Shown: positions 10,914 to 20,405 of the stretch, piece after piece | How the letters are laid out: the number at the start of each line of letters is the position of its first letter | How positions within the stretch are numbered: the first letter of the stretch is position 1 | The notes under the pieces: model-generated | What the model was told of the DNA's origin: nothing | Seen by the model: only the letters and a program-made list of their open reading frames with translations | Databases searched by the model: none | Position numbers and translations under genes: made by a program | NCBI GenBank assembly: GCA_018242425.1 | Contig: JAFEBX010000020.1 | Location: forward strand, 62,001-126,000 | Origin: Pseudomonadota bacterium | GTDB taxonomy: Bacteria > Pseudomonadota > Gammaproteobacteria > Xanthomonadales > Xanthomonadaceae | Reading direction: 5' to 3' | DNA length: 64,000 nucleotides

Positions 10914-11396
10914 ATGGCACGCGGAATCAATAAAGTGATTTTGGTCGGGAACCTCGGCAACGACCCCGACACCAAGTTCACCCAGGGCGGCATGGCGATC
11001 ACCACGCTCAGCATCGCCACCACCACGGTTCGCAAGGACCGCGATGGCAACCAGCAGGAAAAGACCGAGTGGCATCGCGTCAAGCTGTTCGGCAAGCTCG
11101 GCGAGATCGCCGGCGAATACCTGAAGAAGGGCCGCGAGGTCTATATCGAAGGCCGCATCGAATACGGCAGCTACGAGAAGGACGGCGTCAAGCACTACAC
11201 CACCGACATCATCGGTGACGAAATGCAGATGCTTGGCGGTCGTCCCGAGGGCGGCGGCCAGGGCGGTGGCGGTGGTGGCTACGAGCGCAGCGCGCGCCCG
11301 GCCCCGGCCCAGCGTCGCGAACCGGCTCGCCAGGCACCGGCGGCATCGGTGGCCGATTTCGGCGGCGATTTCAACGACGACGACATCCCGTTCTGA
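10914..11396 (+). CDS. ssb: Single-stranded DNA-binding protein
   Basis: A 160-residue SSB: an OB fold (residues 1-110, beginning MARGINKVILVGNLGNDP and containing TEWHRVKLFGKLGEIAGEYL), a Gly/Pro/Arg/Ala-rich linker, and the acidic tip DDDIPF that recruits repair and replication partners. A textbook AAGGAG ribosome site lies 7-8 bases upstream. It protects ssDNA at forks and in repair as a tetramer. Confidence 0.97.
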   Translation: MARGINKVILVGNLGNDPDTKFTQGGMAITTLSIATTTVRKDRDGNQQEKTEWHRVKLFGKLGEIAGEYLKKGREVYIEGRIEYGSYEKDGVKHYTTDIIGDEMQMLGGRPEGGGQGGGGGGYERSARPAPAQRREPARQAPAASVADFGGDFNDDDIPF

Positions 11397-11421
11397 GCCG
11401 GAACCGTCGCGTGATGCATCG

Positions 11422-11450
11422 GACGGCGCCTGCGGGCGCCGTCTTCGTTT
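11422..11450 (+). terminator. Rho-independent terminator of ssb
   Basis: GACGGCGCC (11422-11430), loop TGCG, GGCGCCGTC (11435-11443), then TTCGTTT. The perfect 9-base-pair stem starts 25 bases after the ssb stop. Confidence 0.85.
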
Positions 11451-11518
11451 CCGCGCCGCAGCTGGACTTGGTCGCCGCCAGACCTTAGTTTGTCGGCACT
11501 TCCGTCCACGGACCCGCC

Positions 11519-13510
11519 ATGGCCAACCCGCAGAACGCAGCCGCGCCCCGCAAGGAATTCACCTTGCGCGGCATCATCCTCGGCATCCTCATCACGGTCG
11601 CCTTCACCGCGGCCAACGTGTTCTTCGGATTGAAGGCCGGCCTGACCTTCGCGACCTCGATCCCGGCGGCCGTCATCTCGATGGCGCTGCTGCGCGGCTT
11701 CAAGGATTCGACCATCCAGGAAAACAACATCGTGCAGACGGTGGCGTCGGCGGCGGGCACGCTGTCGTCGATCATCTTCGTCCTGCCCGGCCTGGTGATG
11801 ATCGGCTGGTGGACGCACTTCCCGTTCTGGGAATCGTTCCTGATCTGCGGGCTCGGCGGCATCCTCGGCGTGATGTATTCGATCCCGCTGCGGCGCGCGC
11901 TGGTCACCAATTCCGACCTGCCGTATCCCGAAGGCGTGGCCTGCGCCGAAGTGCTGAAGGTCGGCAGCGGCGACGACACGAAAGGCGTGGAGGAAAGCCG
12001 CGCCGGCCTGCTGGCTGTGATGTGGGGCGCGATCGTCGCGGCGGCATTCGCGGCGGTGGTGGCGACCAAGGTGTTCGCCAGCGACATCGCCAGCTATTTC
12101 CGCATCGGCGGCGGTGACAAGGGGCCAGTCAGCGGATTCGATTTCTCGCTGTCGATGGCCTTGCTCGCGGTCGGTCATCTCGTCGGCCTGTGGGTTGGCC
12201 TGGCGATGCTGCTTGGCGCTGCGATCGCCTGGATCTGGGGTGTCCCGCATTTCTCGCCCCTGTCGACGGTCACTTCGAGCATCGCCGATATCGCCGGCGA
12301 TACTTGGAGCCACAAGGTGCGTTTCATCGGCGCCGGCACCATTGGCGTCGCCGCGATCTGGACCCTGGCGAAACTGGTCAAGCCGGTGATCTCCGGCCTC
12401 GCCTCGGCGATGGCGGCATCGAAGGTGCGCAAGGCCGGGCAATTGCACACCCTCGATCGCGTCGAGCACGACATCCCGATCGGTGTCGTCGGCGCCATCA
12501 TGCTCGCCAGCTTCGTGCCGATCGCGTGGCTGTTCGGGCATTTCGCCAACGGAGCCGGGCTCGGCGACCACCTGTGGTTGCTGGTGATCGGCGGACTCGT
12601 CTATTGCGTGGTCATGAGCTTCCTGGTGTCGGCGGTCTGCGGCTACATGGCGGGCCTCATCGGTTCTTCCAACAGTCCGTTGTCGGGCATCGGCATCCTC
12701 GTGGTGATCGGCATCGCCGGGATGCTGGTGGTCGCGGTCAAGCCGATGCTGCAGCCGGGGCAGGAGAAGTCGCTGGTTGCGTTTGCATTGTTCGTCACTG
12801 CGGTGGTGTTCACCGTCGCCGCGATCGCCAACAACAACCTGCAGGACCTCAAGACCGGGCAACTGGTCGATGCCACGCCGTCGATGCAGCAATGGGCGTT
12901 GGTGGTGGGCGTGGTCGCAGGTGCCGCGGTGATCCCGCCGGTGCTCGACCTGGTCAACCAGGCCTACGGCTTCGCCGGTGCGCCGAACGCAGTCGCCGGC
13001 AAGGCGCTGCCCGCACCGCAGGCTGGCCTGATCTCGGCGCTGGCGCAGGGCGTGATCCAGAACAACATCGACTGGAGCCTGATCGGAATCGGTGGCGCCA
13101 TCGGTGCTGTGCTGATCATCATCGACGCGGTCATCCAGAAGAGCTCGGGTGGCAAGCGCCACCTGTCGCCGCTGGCGGTTGGCCTCGGCATCTACCTGCC
13201 GACTTCCGCGACCCTGATGGTCGTGGTCGGCGCGATCGCCGGCGCACTCTATGACCGCCGCGCCGAACGCAGCAAGCGTCCGGAAGCCGCCAAGCAGATG
13301 GGCGTCCTGCTGGCTTCGGGCATGATCGTCGGCGAAGGCCTGATCGGCGTGCTGATCGCCGGCATCGTCGCCTTCCAACTGTTCCCGCTGGAATTGGTGG
13401 GCAAGGATTTCGACACGGCCGGCAAGTGGATCGGCGGCATCGCCTTCGTGGTGGTGATCCTGGGGTTGTATCGCTACGCCGAGGCATTGTCGAAGCGCGC
13501 TGGCGCCTGA
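11519..13510 (+). CDS. OPT-family oligopeptide transporter
   Basis: A 663-residue polytopic membrane protein, about 15-16 hydrophobic segments, beginning with a short cytoplasmic tail and FTLRGIILGILITVAFTAAN. NPYPEG-like chemistry appears as NSDLPYPEGVACAEVLK, the family landmark, and GLIGSSNSPLSGIGI is the second conserved loop. OPT carriers import small peptides or metal-chelate compounds with protons. It is followed by a secreted S9 peptidase, which would fit a peptide-use role, though the peptidase seems to have its own promoter. Confidence 0.9.
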   Translation: MANPQNAAAPRKEFTLRGIILGILITVAFTAANVFFGLKAGLTFATSIPAAVISMALLRGFKDSTIQENNIVQTVASAAGTLSSIIFVLPGLVMIGWWTHFPFWESFLICGLGGILGVMYSIPLRRALVTNSDLPYPEGVACAEVLKVGSGDDTKGVEESRAGLLAVMWGAIVAAAFAAVVATKVFASDIASYFRIGGGDKGPVSGFDFSLSMALLAVGHLVGLWVGLAMLLGAAIAWIWGVPHFSPLSTVTSSIADIAGDTWSHKVRFIGAGTIGVAAIWTLAKLVKPVISGLASAMAASKVRKAGQLHTLDRVEHDIPIGVVGAIMLASFVPIAWLFGHFANGAGLGDHLWLLVIGGLVYCVVMSFLVSAVCGYMAGLIGSSNSPLSGIGILVVIGIAGMLVVAVKPMLQPGQEKSLVAFALFVTAVVFTVAAIANNNLQDLKTGQLVDATPSMQQWALVVGVVAGAAVIPPVLDLVNQAYGFAGAPNAVAGKALPAPQAGLISALAQGVIQNNIDWSLIGIGGAIGAVLIIIDAVIQKSSGGKRHLSPLAVGLGIYLPTSATLMVVVGAIAGALYDRRAERSKRPEAAKQMGVLLASGMIVGEGLIGVLIAGIVAFQLFPLELVGKDFDTAGKWIGGIAFVVVILGLYRYAEALSKRAGA

Positions 13511-13556
13511 TTGCGGTTCACGCGGCGGCGCAGCAGGCCCGTCGCGCGGCAACGGC

Positions 13557-13562
13557 TAGAAT
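13557..13562 (+). promoter_or_regulatory. Probable -10 box of the S9 peptidase gene
   Basis: TAGAAT (followed by CG), 28 bases before the ATG. Its last two bases overlap the start of a perfect 11-base-pair inverted repeat. Confidence 0.45.
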
Positions 13563-13586
13563 CGTCCGATCCCTCGATCGGACGAT
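13561..13586. promoter_or_regulatory. Perfect inverted repeat between -10 box and start codon, candidate operator
   Basis: ATCGTCCGATC (13561-13571) and GATCGGACGAT (13576-13586) are exact reverse complements around CCTC. The repeat spans the expected transcript start and ends 4 bases before the ATG at 13591. It may be a repressor site, or an mRNA hairpin that hides the start codon. There is no T-run, so it is not an OPT terminator. Confidence 0.5.
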
Positions 13587-13590
13587 TTCG

Positions 13591-15651
13591 ATGAACCTTC
13601 GCCACGCCCTGCTGCCGCTCGCGCTCCTCGCCGCGCTTCCCCTGTCCGCACAGACGCAGCGCGGCTTCACCGTGCGCGACATGGTCGCGCTCGATCGCTA
13701 CTCGTCGCCGGCGCTGACGCCCGATGGCAGCGTGGTGGTGTTCGCCAAGCGCCAGATGAATTCCGAAGTCACCAAGGCATCGACCTCGCTGTGGATGCGC
13801 AACCTGCGCACGCGCGACATGGCGCCGCCCAAGCGCCTGACGCCGGAAGGCTGGAACGTCAATTCGCCGACGGTGTCGAAGGACGGCAAGACCGTCTACT
13901 TCCTCAGCGGCAAGAACGGCAGCTCGCAGTTGTATGCGATCGGGCTGACGGGTGGCGAACCGAAGCAGCTGACCGACCTGCCGCTCGACGTCGATGCCTA
14001 CCAGTTCGCGCCCGATGGCCGGCATGTCGCGGTGGCGATGGCGGCGTTCCCCGAATGCAAGGGCGATCTCGCCTGCAGCAAGCAGAAGGGCGAGGCCAAG
14101 CCCAAGACCAGTGGCGTCGAGTTCGATCGCCTGTTCATCCGTCACTGGGATATCTGGAGCAACGGCAGCTACAACCGCGTGTTCGTCGCCGACATCGGCG
14201 ATGCCGCAGCGAAGAACGCCACCCTGGTGAGCGGCGCGATCAATGGCGACATCCCGTCCAAGCCGTTCGGTGACCTCGGCGACCTCGCGTGGTCGCCCGA
14301 TGGCAAGCAGCTGGTGATGAGCGTGCGCCAGGGCGATCGCGTCGAACCGTGGAGCACCAATTTCGACCTGTGGCTGGTCAATGCCGACGGCAGCGGCGAG
14401 CCGCGCAACCTGACTGCCGCCAACAAGGCCTGGGATGCCGGCCCGGTGTTCTCGCCCGATGGCAAGACGTTGTACTACCGCGCGATGAAGCGCCCGGGTT
14501 TCGAAGCCGATCGCTTTGCATTGATGGCGATGGACATGGCCAGCGGCAACACGCGTGAGATCGATGCCAAGTGGGATGCATCGGCTGATGGCATCACGCT
14601 CTCCGCCGACGGCAAGACGATCTACATCACTGCGGTCGAACTCGGCCAGCATCCGCTGTTCGCGGTCGATGTCGCCAATGGCGAAGTGCGCAACGTCTCC
14701 GGTCCGAAGGGTTCGATCTCGTCGTTCGCGCTGGCCGGCAACACGCTGGCGTTCATGCGCAACAGCCTGCAGAGCGGCGACCAGTTGTTCGTCACCGATG
14801 CCGATGGAAAGGCACCGCAACGCGCGATCACGCCGAGTGCAGGCGAGATGCTGCCGGGCGTGAAGTTCGCCGATGCCGAGCAGTTCACCTTCATCGGATG
14901 GAACGGCGAGACCGTGCACGGTTACGTGGTCAAGCCGTGGAACTACCAGCCGGGCAAGAAGTATCCGGTCGCGTTCCTGATCCACGGCGGTCCGCAGGGT
15001 AGCTTCGGCAACGGCTGGAGTTATCGCTGGAATCCGCAGACCTATGCGGGCCAGGGCTATGCCGCGGTGATGATCGATTTCCACGGTTCCACCGGCTATG
15101 GCCAGAAGTTCACCGATGCCATCAGCCAGCACTGGGGCGATCGTCCGCTGGAAGACCTGCAGAAGGGTTGGGCCGCCGCGTTGCAGAAATATTCCTTCCT
15201 CAACGGCGACAAGGCCTGTGCGCTCGGTGCGAGCTACGGCGGTTTCATGGCGTACTGGATCGCCGGCAACTGGAGCCAACCGTGGAAGTGCATCGTTGCC
15301 CACGATGGCGTGTTCGACAACCGCCTGATGGGTTACGCCACCGAGGAACTGTGGTTCAGCGAATGGGAGAACGGCGGCACGGTGTGGGAGAACCCCGCCG
15401 GCTACGAGAAGTTCAACCCGATCAACCACGTCAAGGACTGGAAGGTGCCGATGCTGATCGTGCACAGCCAGCAGGATTTCCGCATCCCGGTGGAGCAGGG
15501 CATCGCCGCGTTCAGCGCCTTGCAGCGCAAGGGCATCGAATCGAAGTTCCTTTACTTCCCCGATGAAAACCACTGGGTGTTGAAGCCGCAGAACAGCATC
15601 AAGTGGCATGACACCGTGAACGACTGGCTGAAGTCGCACATGGGCCAGTAA
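13591..15651 (+). CDS. S9-family (prolyl oligopeptidase/acylaminoacyl type) serine peptidase, exported
   Basis: The 686-residue product has a Sec signal (MNLRHALLPLALLAALPLSA), a beta-propeller region of WD40-like/TolB-like repeats (SPDGKQL, SPDGKTLYY, SADGKTIYI) and a C-terminal alpha/beta hydrolase. The triad is Ser548 in GASYGGF, Asp629 in HSQQDFR and His661 in DENHWV. It probably cleaves short peptides in the periplasm, in line with the OPT transporter just upstream. No clear ribosome site precedes the ATG; an inverted repeat lies there instead. Confidence 0.93.
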   Translation: MNLRHALLPLALLAALPLSAQTQRGFTVRDMVALDRYSSPALTPDGSVVVFAKRQMNSEVTKASTSLWMRNLRTRDMAPPKRLTPEGWNVNSPTVSKDGKTVYFLSGKNGSSQLYAIGLTGGEPKQLTDLPLDVDAYQFAPDGRHVAVAMAAFPECKGDLACSKQKGEAKPKTSGVEFDRLFIRHWDIWSNGSYNRVFVADIGDAAAKNATLVSGAINGDIPSKPFGDLGDLAWSPDGKQLVMSVRQGDRVEPWSTNFDLWLVNADGSGEPRNLTAANKAWDAGPVFSPDGKTLYYRAMKRPGFEADRFALMAMDMASGNTREIDAKWDASADGITLSADGKTIYITAVELGQHPLFAVDVANGEVRNVSGPKGSISSFALAGNTLAFMRNSLQSGDQLFVTDADGKAPQRAITPSAGEMLPGVKFADAEQFTFIGWNGETVHGYVVKPWNYQPGKKYPVAFLIHGGPQGSFGNGWSYRWNPQTYAGQGYAAVMIDFHGSTGYGQKFTDAISQHWGDRPLEDLQKGWAAALQKYSFLNGDKACALGASYGGFMAYWIAGNWSQPWKCIVAHDGVFDNRLMGYATEELWFSEWENGGTVWENPAGYEKFNPINHVKDWKVPMLIVHSQQDFRIPVEQGIAAFSALQRKGIESKFLYFPDENHWVLKPQNSIKWHDTVNDWLKSHMGQ

Positions 15652-15655
15652 TCGC

Positions 15656-16906
15656 GTGGAGGCCGTTACCCGGGTTCCGCTGATCCAGGACGACATTGTC
15701 GTCCTGGGCGTCCTTGCCGCCGTGCTCGGCGTGGTGTTCTGGGCGTCGTCGCGCGAATCGGGATTCCTGCGGCGATTCTTCGATCTCGTGCCGCCGCTGC
15801 TGCTGTGCTACTTCATCCCCGGCATCCTCAACAGCCTGGGCGTGATCGACGGCATCCACAGCAAGCTCTACAACCCGGTGGCGAGCCGCGTGTTGCTGCC
15901 GGCATCATTGGTGTTGCTGACGCTGACCGTCGACATTCCGGCGATCCTCAAGCTCGGGCCGAAGTTGTTGCTGATGTACGTCGCGACTTCGGCCAGCGTG
16001 ATGCTCGGCGGCGTGTTTGCGTTCGTGACGATGCAGGCGCTGTTCCCGGCGACGATGGGCGGCGATACCTGGGGCGGCATGGCGGCGCTGGCCGGCAGCT
16101 GGATCGGCGGCGGCGCCAACATGGTGGCGATGAAGGAAATCTTCCACGTCGATGCCGTCACCTTCGGGCAGTTCGCCGTGGTCGATGCCGCGGTCGCCTA
16201 TGTGTGGATGGCCGTGCTGTTGTTGCTGGCGCAGCGCGCTTCGGCGATCGATGCGCGCCAGAAAGCCGACACCGCCGCGCTCGACGATTTGAAGCATCGC
16301 CTCGCCGATTACCGCAGCAAGCACGAACGCCCGGCCACGCTCACCGACATGGTGATGATCTTCGGTCTCGCGTTCGGCACGGTTGGACTGGCGCACTGGA
16401 TCGCCGGCGGCTTCGCGCCGTGGATCGGCGATCACTTCCCGTTGGCGAAGCGCGCGGGCCTCGGCGAACCGCTGGTGTGGATCATCGCCATCTGCACATT
16501 GACCGGGTTGTCGCTGAGCTTCACCCGCATGCGCCGCCTCGATGGCGTCGGCGCATCGACCATCGGCACCTTGCTGCTCTACGTCCTGATCGCCTGCATC
16601 GGCATGCAGATGGATATCGGCGCGGTGCTCGACAAACCTGCGCTGTTGTTGCTCGGCGTGGTCTGGCTCGGCTTCCACATCATCATCCTGTGGCTGGTCG
16701 GGCGCCTGATCCGCGCGCCGTTGTTCTATTTCGCGGTGGGTTCGCAGAGCCACATCGGCGGCCCGGCGTCGGCACCTGTCGTCGCTTCGGCCTTCCATCC
16801 TGCGCTCGCACCGGTGGGTGCGCTGCTCGGGACGCTGGGTTATGCCACCGGCACCGTACTCGCCTATCTGCTTGGGCTGATGCTGAAGGCGCTTGCCGGC
16901 GCATGA
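15656..16906 (+). CDS. DUF819 family membrane protein
   Basis: A 416-residue protein with about 11-12 membrane segments. It shows the family start PLIQDDIVVLGVLAAVLG, GGDTWGGMAALAGSWIGGGANM in the first half, and SQSHIGGPASAPVVASAF in the second half; the two GG-rich loops look like pseudo-symmetric re-entrant elements of a transporter. The function of DUF819 is not established. It begins with GTG 4 bases after the S9 stop and overlaps the Nramp-like gene by 4 bases (ATGA), so the three are probably one transcript. Confidence 0.85.
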   Translation: MEAVTRVPLIQDDIVVLGVLAAVLGVVFWASSRESGFLRRFFDLVPPLLLCYFIPGILNSLGVIDGIHSKLYNPVASRVLLPASLVLLTLTVDIPAILKLGPKLLLMYVATSASVMLGGVFAFVTMQALFPATMGGDTWGGMAALAGSWIGGGANMVAMKEIFHVDAVTFGQFAVVDAAVAYVWMAVLLLLAQRASAIDARQKADTAALDDLKHRLADYRSKHERPATLTDMVMIFGLAFGTVGLAHWIAGGFAPWIGDHFPLAKRAGLGEPLVWIIAICTLTGLSLSFTRMRRLDGVGASTIGTLLLYVLIACIGMQMDIGAVLDKPALLLLGVVWLGFHIIILWLVGRLIRAPLFYFAVGSQSHIGGPASAPVVASAFHPALAPVGALLGTLGYATGTVLAYLLGLMLKALAGA

Positions 16907-18174
16907 GCGAGCACAAGACACGCCCGAGCCTGGGGATCCGCCGCTTGTGGCGTGCGCTCGGCCCCGGCATCACCACCGGCGCGGCCGATGACGATCCGTC
17001 CGGCGTCGCCACCTATTCGATCGCCGGCGCACAGTTCGGCACGCACCTGCTGTGGTTGTCGTGGCTGACCTGGCCGCTGATGGGCACGGTGCAGATGATG
17101 TGCGCGCGCATCGGCATGGTCACCGACCGCGGCTTGGCTGGCGCGTTCCGGCTGAAGTTCCCGCGCTGGCTGGTGGGACTGGCTTCGCTGGCGCTGCTGC
17201 TGGCGAACGTCATCAACATCGGTTCCGATCTCGCCGGCATGGCCGATGCCGCCGAGATGCTGGGTTGGGGTTCGTCGCACATCTACGTCGCGGTGTTCGG
17301 CGTCGGCATCGCCATCGCCGCCATTCGCCTGCGCTACCACGTGATCGCTTCGGTGCTGAAATGGCTGGCGCTGGTGCTGTTCGCCTACATCGCGACCGCC
17401 TTCATCGTGAAGCCGGATTGGCCCAGCGTGCTGCATGCGGCGGCGATCCCGCAGTGGCCGCGCAACCACGATGCCTGGGCCACCGTCGTCGCGATCCTCG
17501 GCACCACCATCAGTCCCTACCTGTTTTATTGGCAGGCAGGGCAGGAGGTCGAGGAAGCGACTGCCAAGGGCCGCCGCCTGATGCGCCATCACCAGCAGGT
17601 GCCCGACGAGGACATCGCGTTCCGGCGCACCGATGTCGCGCTGGGCACGCTGTTCTCCAACGTGGTGATGTTCTTCATCATCCTCACCACCGCGCTCACG
17701 CTGGGTGCGCACGGGGTCACGCAAATCACCACCACGCGCGAAGCCGCAGAGGCATTGCGTCCACTGGCCGGGAACGCGGCCTACCTGCTGTATTCGGTCG
17801 GAATCATCGGCACCGGCCTGCTGGCCATCCCGACCCTGGCGGGATCGGCGGCCTATGCCTTCGCGGAAACCTTCGACTGGGCCTACGGACTCGATCGCAA
17901 GTTCCGCCAGGCGACGTCGTTCTACGCGGTGTTCGCGCTGGCGATCCTCGCCGGCATGTCGCTGGACTTCATGGGCATCAACCCGATCAAGGCGTTGTTC
18001 TGGACCGCCGTGATCAATGGCGTCCTCGCGCCGTTCCTGATGGTCGGCGTGCTGCTGGTCGCGTCCGACCGCAAATTGATGCAGGGCCAGCCGAGTTCCC
18101 GCATCAGCCGGATCAGCGTGACGATCGCCACCGTGCTGATGTTCGGCGCGGCGATCGGGTTGTTCGTGTTCTGA
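16903..18174 (+). CDS. Nramp-related divalent-metal transporter, atypical binding site
   Basis: A 423-residue, roughly 11-helix protein of the Nramp fold. In helix 1 the usual DPGN is DPSG (residues 31-34, in ADDDPSGVATYS), and in helix 6 the place of the usual MPH is ISPY (203-206, in GTTISPYLFYWQ), so the metal-selective methionine is missing. Such changes occur in Nramp-related carriers that move Mg or other ions rather than Mn/Fe; which ion is carried here is unknown. It converges with ybdD, the stops being 4 bases apart. Confidence 0.8.
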   Translation: MSEHKTRPSLGIRRLWRALGPGITTGAADDDPSGVATYSIAGAQFGTHLLWLSWLTWPLMGTVQMMCARIGMVTDRGLAGAFRLKFPRWLVGLASLALLLANVINIGSDLAGMADAAEMLGWGSSHIYVAVFGVGIAIAAIRLRYHVIASVLKWLALVLFAYIATAFIVKPDWPSVLHAAAIPQWPRNHDAWATVVAILGTTISPYLFYWQAGQEVEEATAKGRRLMRHHQQVPDEDIAFRRTDVALGTLFSNVVMFFIILTTALTLGAHGVTQITTTREAAEALRPLAGNAAYLLYSVGIIGTGLLAIPTLAGSAAYAFAETFDWAYGLDRKFRQATSFYAVFALAILAGMSLDFMGINPIKALFWTAVINGVLAPFLMVGVLLVASDRKLMQGQPSSRISRISVTIATVLMFGAAIGLFVF

Positions 18175-18178
18175 TGCC

Positions 18179-18373
18179 TCAACAGCAGCGCGAGCGGCCC
18201 TTGCCGTATCGCGCCTGCATCCGTTCGACGAAGAATTCCTCGCGCGTCATCGGCGTGCGCTCGGGGTGGTGGCTGCGCACGTGGGCAACGTACGCGGTGT
18301 AGTCCGGTACGCCGATGGCAAGGCGCGCCGTGCGTTCCAGCCAGCGCCAGGCTTCAGTGATCGAAGGCGACAT
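18179..18373 (-). CDS. ybdD: YbdD/YjiX family small protein
   Basis: This 64-residue protein matches the YbdD family: AIGVPDYTAYVAHVRSHHPE, then TPMTREEFFVERMQARYG and a Cys-Cys end. YbdD-type proteins accompany CstA-family pyruvate/peptide carriers and are needed for their transport activity. The start at 18373 overlaps the 3-prime end of cstA by 20 bases, which supports translational coupling. Confidence 0.88.
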   Translation of the reverse strand: MSPSITEAWRWLERTARLAIGVPDYTAYVAHVRSHHPERTPMTREEFFVERMQARYGKGRSRCC

Positions 18374-20405
18374 AGGGCGTCTCCCGTGCGGTGGGCACCG
18401 CGGACCAGTGCGCGCGCAGCATCTCGCGGATGCCGAAGATCGCCGTCAGCACCACGACGATCACGAACACTCCGCACAGGGCGGCATCGAGCTGGTTGTT
18501 GAAGATCACCCGCTGCATGTCCTGCATCGATTTCGCCGGCGCCAGCACTTCGCCGCGCGCCACCGCTTCCGAGAACTTCTGGGCGTTGGCGAGGAAGCCG
18601 ATCTTCGGGTTGGGGTGGAGGATCTTCTGCCAGCCGGCGGTCAGCGTGCACGCGAGCAGCCATGCCGCCGGGATCGCCGGCACCCACAGCCAGCGACTGC
18701 GCTTCGACTTCACCATCACCACGCAGCAGAACACCAGCGCGATCGCCGCCAGCATCTGGTTGGCGATGCCGAACAGCGGCCACAGCGTGTTGATGCCGCC
18801 GAGCGGATCGACCACGCCCTGGTAGAGGAAATAACCCCAGGCGCTGGCCGCGAGCAGGGTGCAGATGATGTTCGCCCCCCAGTCATGCGTGCGTGCGAAC
18901 GGCGGATACACGACGCCGGCGAGGTCCTGGATCATGAAGCGCGCCACGCGCGTGCCGGCATCGATGGTGGTGAGGATGAACAGCGCTTCGAACAGGATGG
19001 CGTAGTGGTACCAGAAGGCCATCAGTCCTTCGCCGCCGATCAACCCGTGCAGGATCTGCGCCATGCCGACCGCCAGGGTCGGCGCGCCGCCCGCGCGCGC
19101 GAGGATGGTGGATTCGCCGATGTTGTGCGCAGTCGATGTCAGCACGTCGGGCGTGATCACGAAGCCCCAGCTCGAGATCGCCTGCGCCGCCGCTTCCGGC
19201 GTGGTGCCGACCAGCGCGGCCGGTGCATTCATCGCGAAGTAGATGCCGGGATCGAGCACGCAGGCGGCGATCAGCGCCATTACCGCGACCATCGCCTCCA
19301 TCAACATGCCGCCATAGCCGATCAGCGTTGCCTCGCTTTCGTTCGACAGCATCTTCGGCGTGGTGCCGGACGAAATCAGCGCGTGGAATCCGGAGACCGA
19401 ACCACAGGCAATGGTGATGAACAGGAACGGGAACAGTTTCCCGGAGAATACCGGGCCGCTGCCGTCGACGAATTTGGTGATCGCCGGCATGTGGAGTTGC
19501 GGCATCGCCACGATCACGGCGAGCGCCAGCAACAGGATGGTGCCGATCTTGAGGAAGGTGGAGAGATAGTCGCGCGGCGCCAGCAACAGCCACACCGGCA
19601 ACACCGCGGCGATGAAGCCGTAGCCGATCAGCATCCACGCCAGTGCGCGGCCGTCGAAGGTGAACATCTGCGCGAGTGCGGGCGATGCCGCGACCTTGCC
19701 GCCGCCCCAGATCGCCAGCATCAGCAGCACGAAGCCGATGATCGATGCTTCCAGCACGCGGCCGGGACGCAGCCAGCGCAGCGACACGCCCATCAGCAGC
19801 GCGATCGGGATGGTGGCAGCGACGGTGAACGTGCCCCACGGGCTGCCGGCCAGCGCCTTCACCACCACCAGCGCCAGCACCGCGAGCAGGATCACCATGA
19901 TCATCAGGATGCCGATCATCGAAGTGACGCCGGCGGCGGCGCCCATCTCGCTGCGGATCATTTCGCCGAGCGAACGGCCGTCGCGGCGCACCGAGAACAC
20001 GAGGACGAGGAAATCCTGCACCGCGCCGGCGAAGATCACCCCGAACAGGATCCACAGGAATCCGGGCAGATAGCCCATCTGCGCGGCAAGCACCGGGCCG
20101 ACCAGCGGACCGGCGCCCGCGATCGCGGCGAAGTGGTGGCCGAACAGGATGGTCTTGTCGGTCGGCTCGTAATCGAGGCCGTCCTTGTGGCGCCATGCCG
20201 GCGTCATCCGGGAGGGATCGAGATGCACCGCGCGCGTCGCGATGTAGCGCGCGTAGAAGCGATAGCCGATGAAGAAGGTCGAAACCGATGCCGCGACCAG
20301 CCACATCGCGTTGATGGTTTCGCCACGCTGCAACGCCACTACGCCGAGGCAACAGGCAGCGAACACCGCCAGCACCACCCAGCCCAGCATCCTGATCGCC
20401 TGCAT
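18354..20405 (-). CDS. cstA: Carbon starvation protein A (CstA) transporter
   Basis: A 683-residue inner-membrane protein with about 16-18 hydrophobic segments. It shows the CstA landmarks: DGLDYEPTDKTILFGHHFAA near residue 60, GAGPLVGPVLAAQMGYLPG, and SGTTPKMLSNESEATLIGYG in the middle. Members import pyruvate and in some species peptides, and are induced on carbon shortage. It pairs with ybdD downstream on the same strand. Nothing recognisable as a CRP site was seen upstream. Confidence 0.93.
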   Translation of the reverse strand: MQAIRMLGWVVLAVFAACCLGVVALQRGETINAMWLVAASVSTFFIGYRFYARYIATRAVHLDPSRMTPAWRHKDGLDYEPTDKTILFGHHFAAIAGAGPLVGPVLAAQMGYLPGFLWILFGVIFAGAVQDFLVLVFSVRRDGRSLGEMIRSEMGAAAGVTSMIGILMIMVILLAVLALVVVKALAGSPWGTFTVAATIPIALLMGVSLRWLRPGRVLEASIIGFVLLMLAIWGGGKVAASPALAQMFTFDGRALAWMLIGYGFIAAVLPVWLLLAPRDYLSTFLKIGTILLLALAVIVAMPQLHMPAITKFVDGSGPVFSGKLFPFLFITIACGSVSGFHALISSGTTPKMLSNESEATLIGYGGMLMEAMVAVMALIAACVLDPGIYFAMNAPAALVGTTPEAAAQAISSWGFVITPDVLTSTAHNIGESTILARAGGAPTLAVGMAQILHGLIGGEGLMAFWYHYAILFEALFILTTIDAGTRVARFMIQDLAGVVYPPFARTHDWGANIICTLLAASAWGYFLYQGVVDPLGGINTLWPLFGIANQMLAAIALVFCCVVMVKSKRSRWLWVPAIPAAWLLACTLTAGWQKILHPNPKIGFLANAQKFSEAVARGEVLAPAKSMQDMQRVIFNNQLDAALCGVFVIVVVLTAIFGIREMLRAHWSAVPTARETPYVAFDH

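Noticed and set aside
11279..13552. Long open minus-strand frame opposite ssb and the OPT gene
   Set aside because: Low-complexity Asp/His/Arg/Gln-rich translation typical of antisense of membrane proteins; OPT on the plus strand is convincing.
13561..13586. Terminator of the OPT gene
   Set aside because: The inverted repeat lacks a T-run and overlaps the promoter and start region of the next gene.
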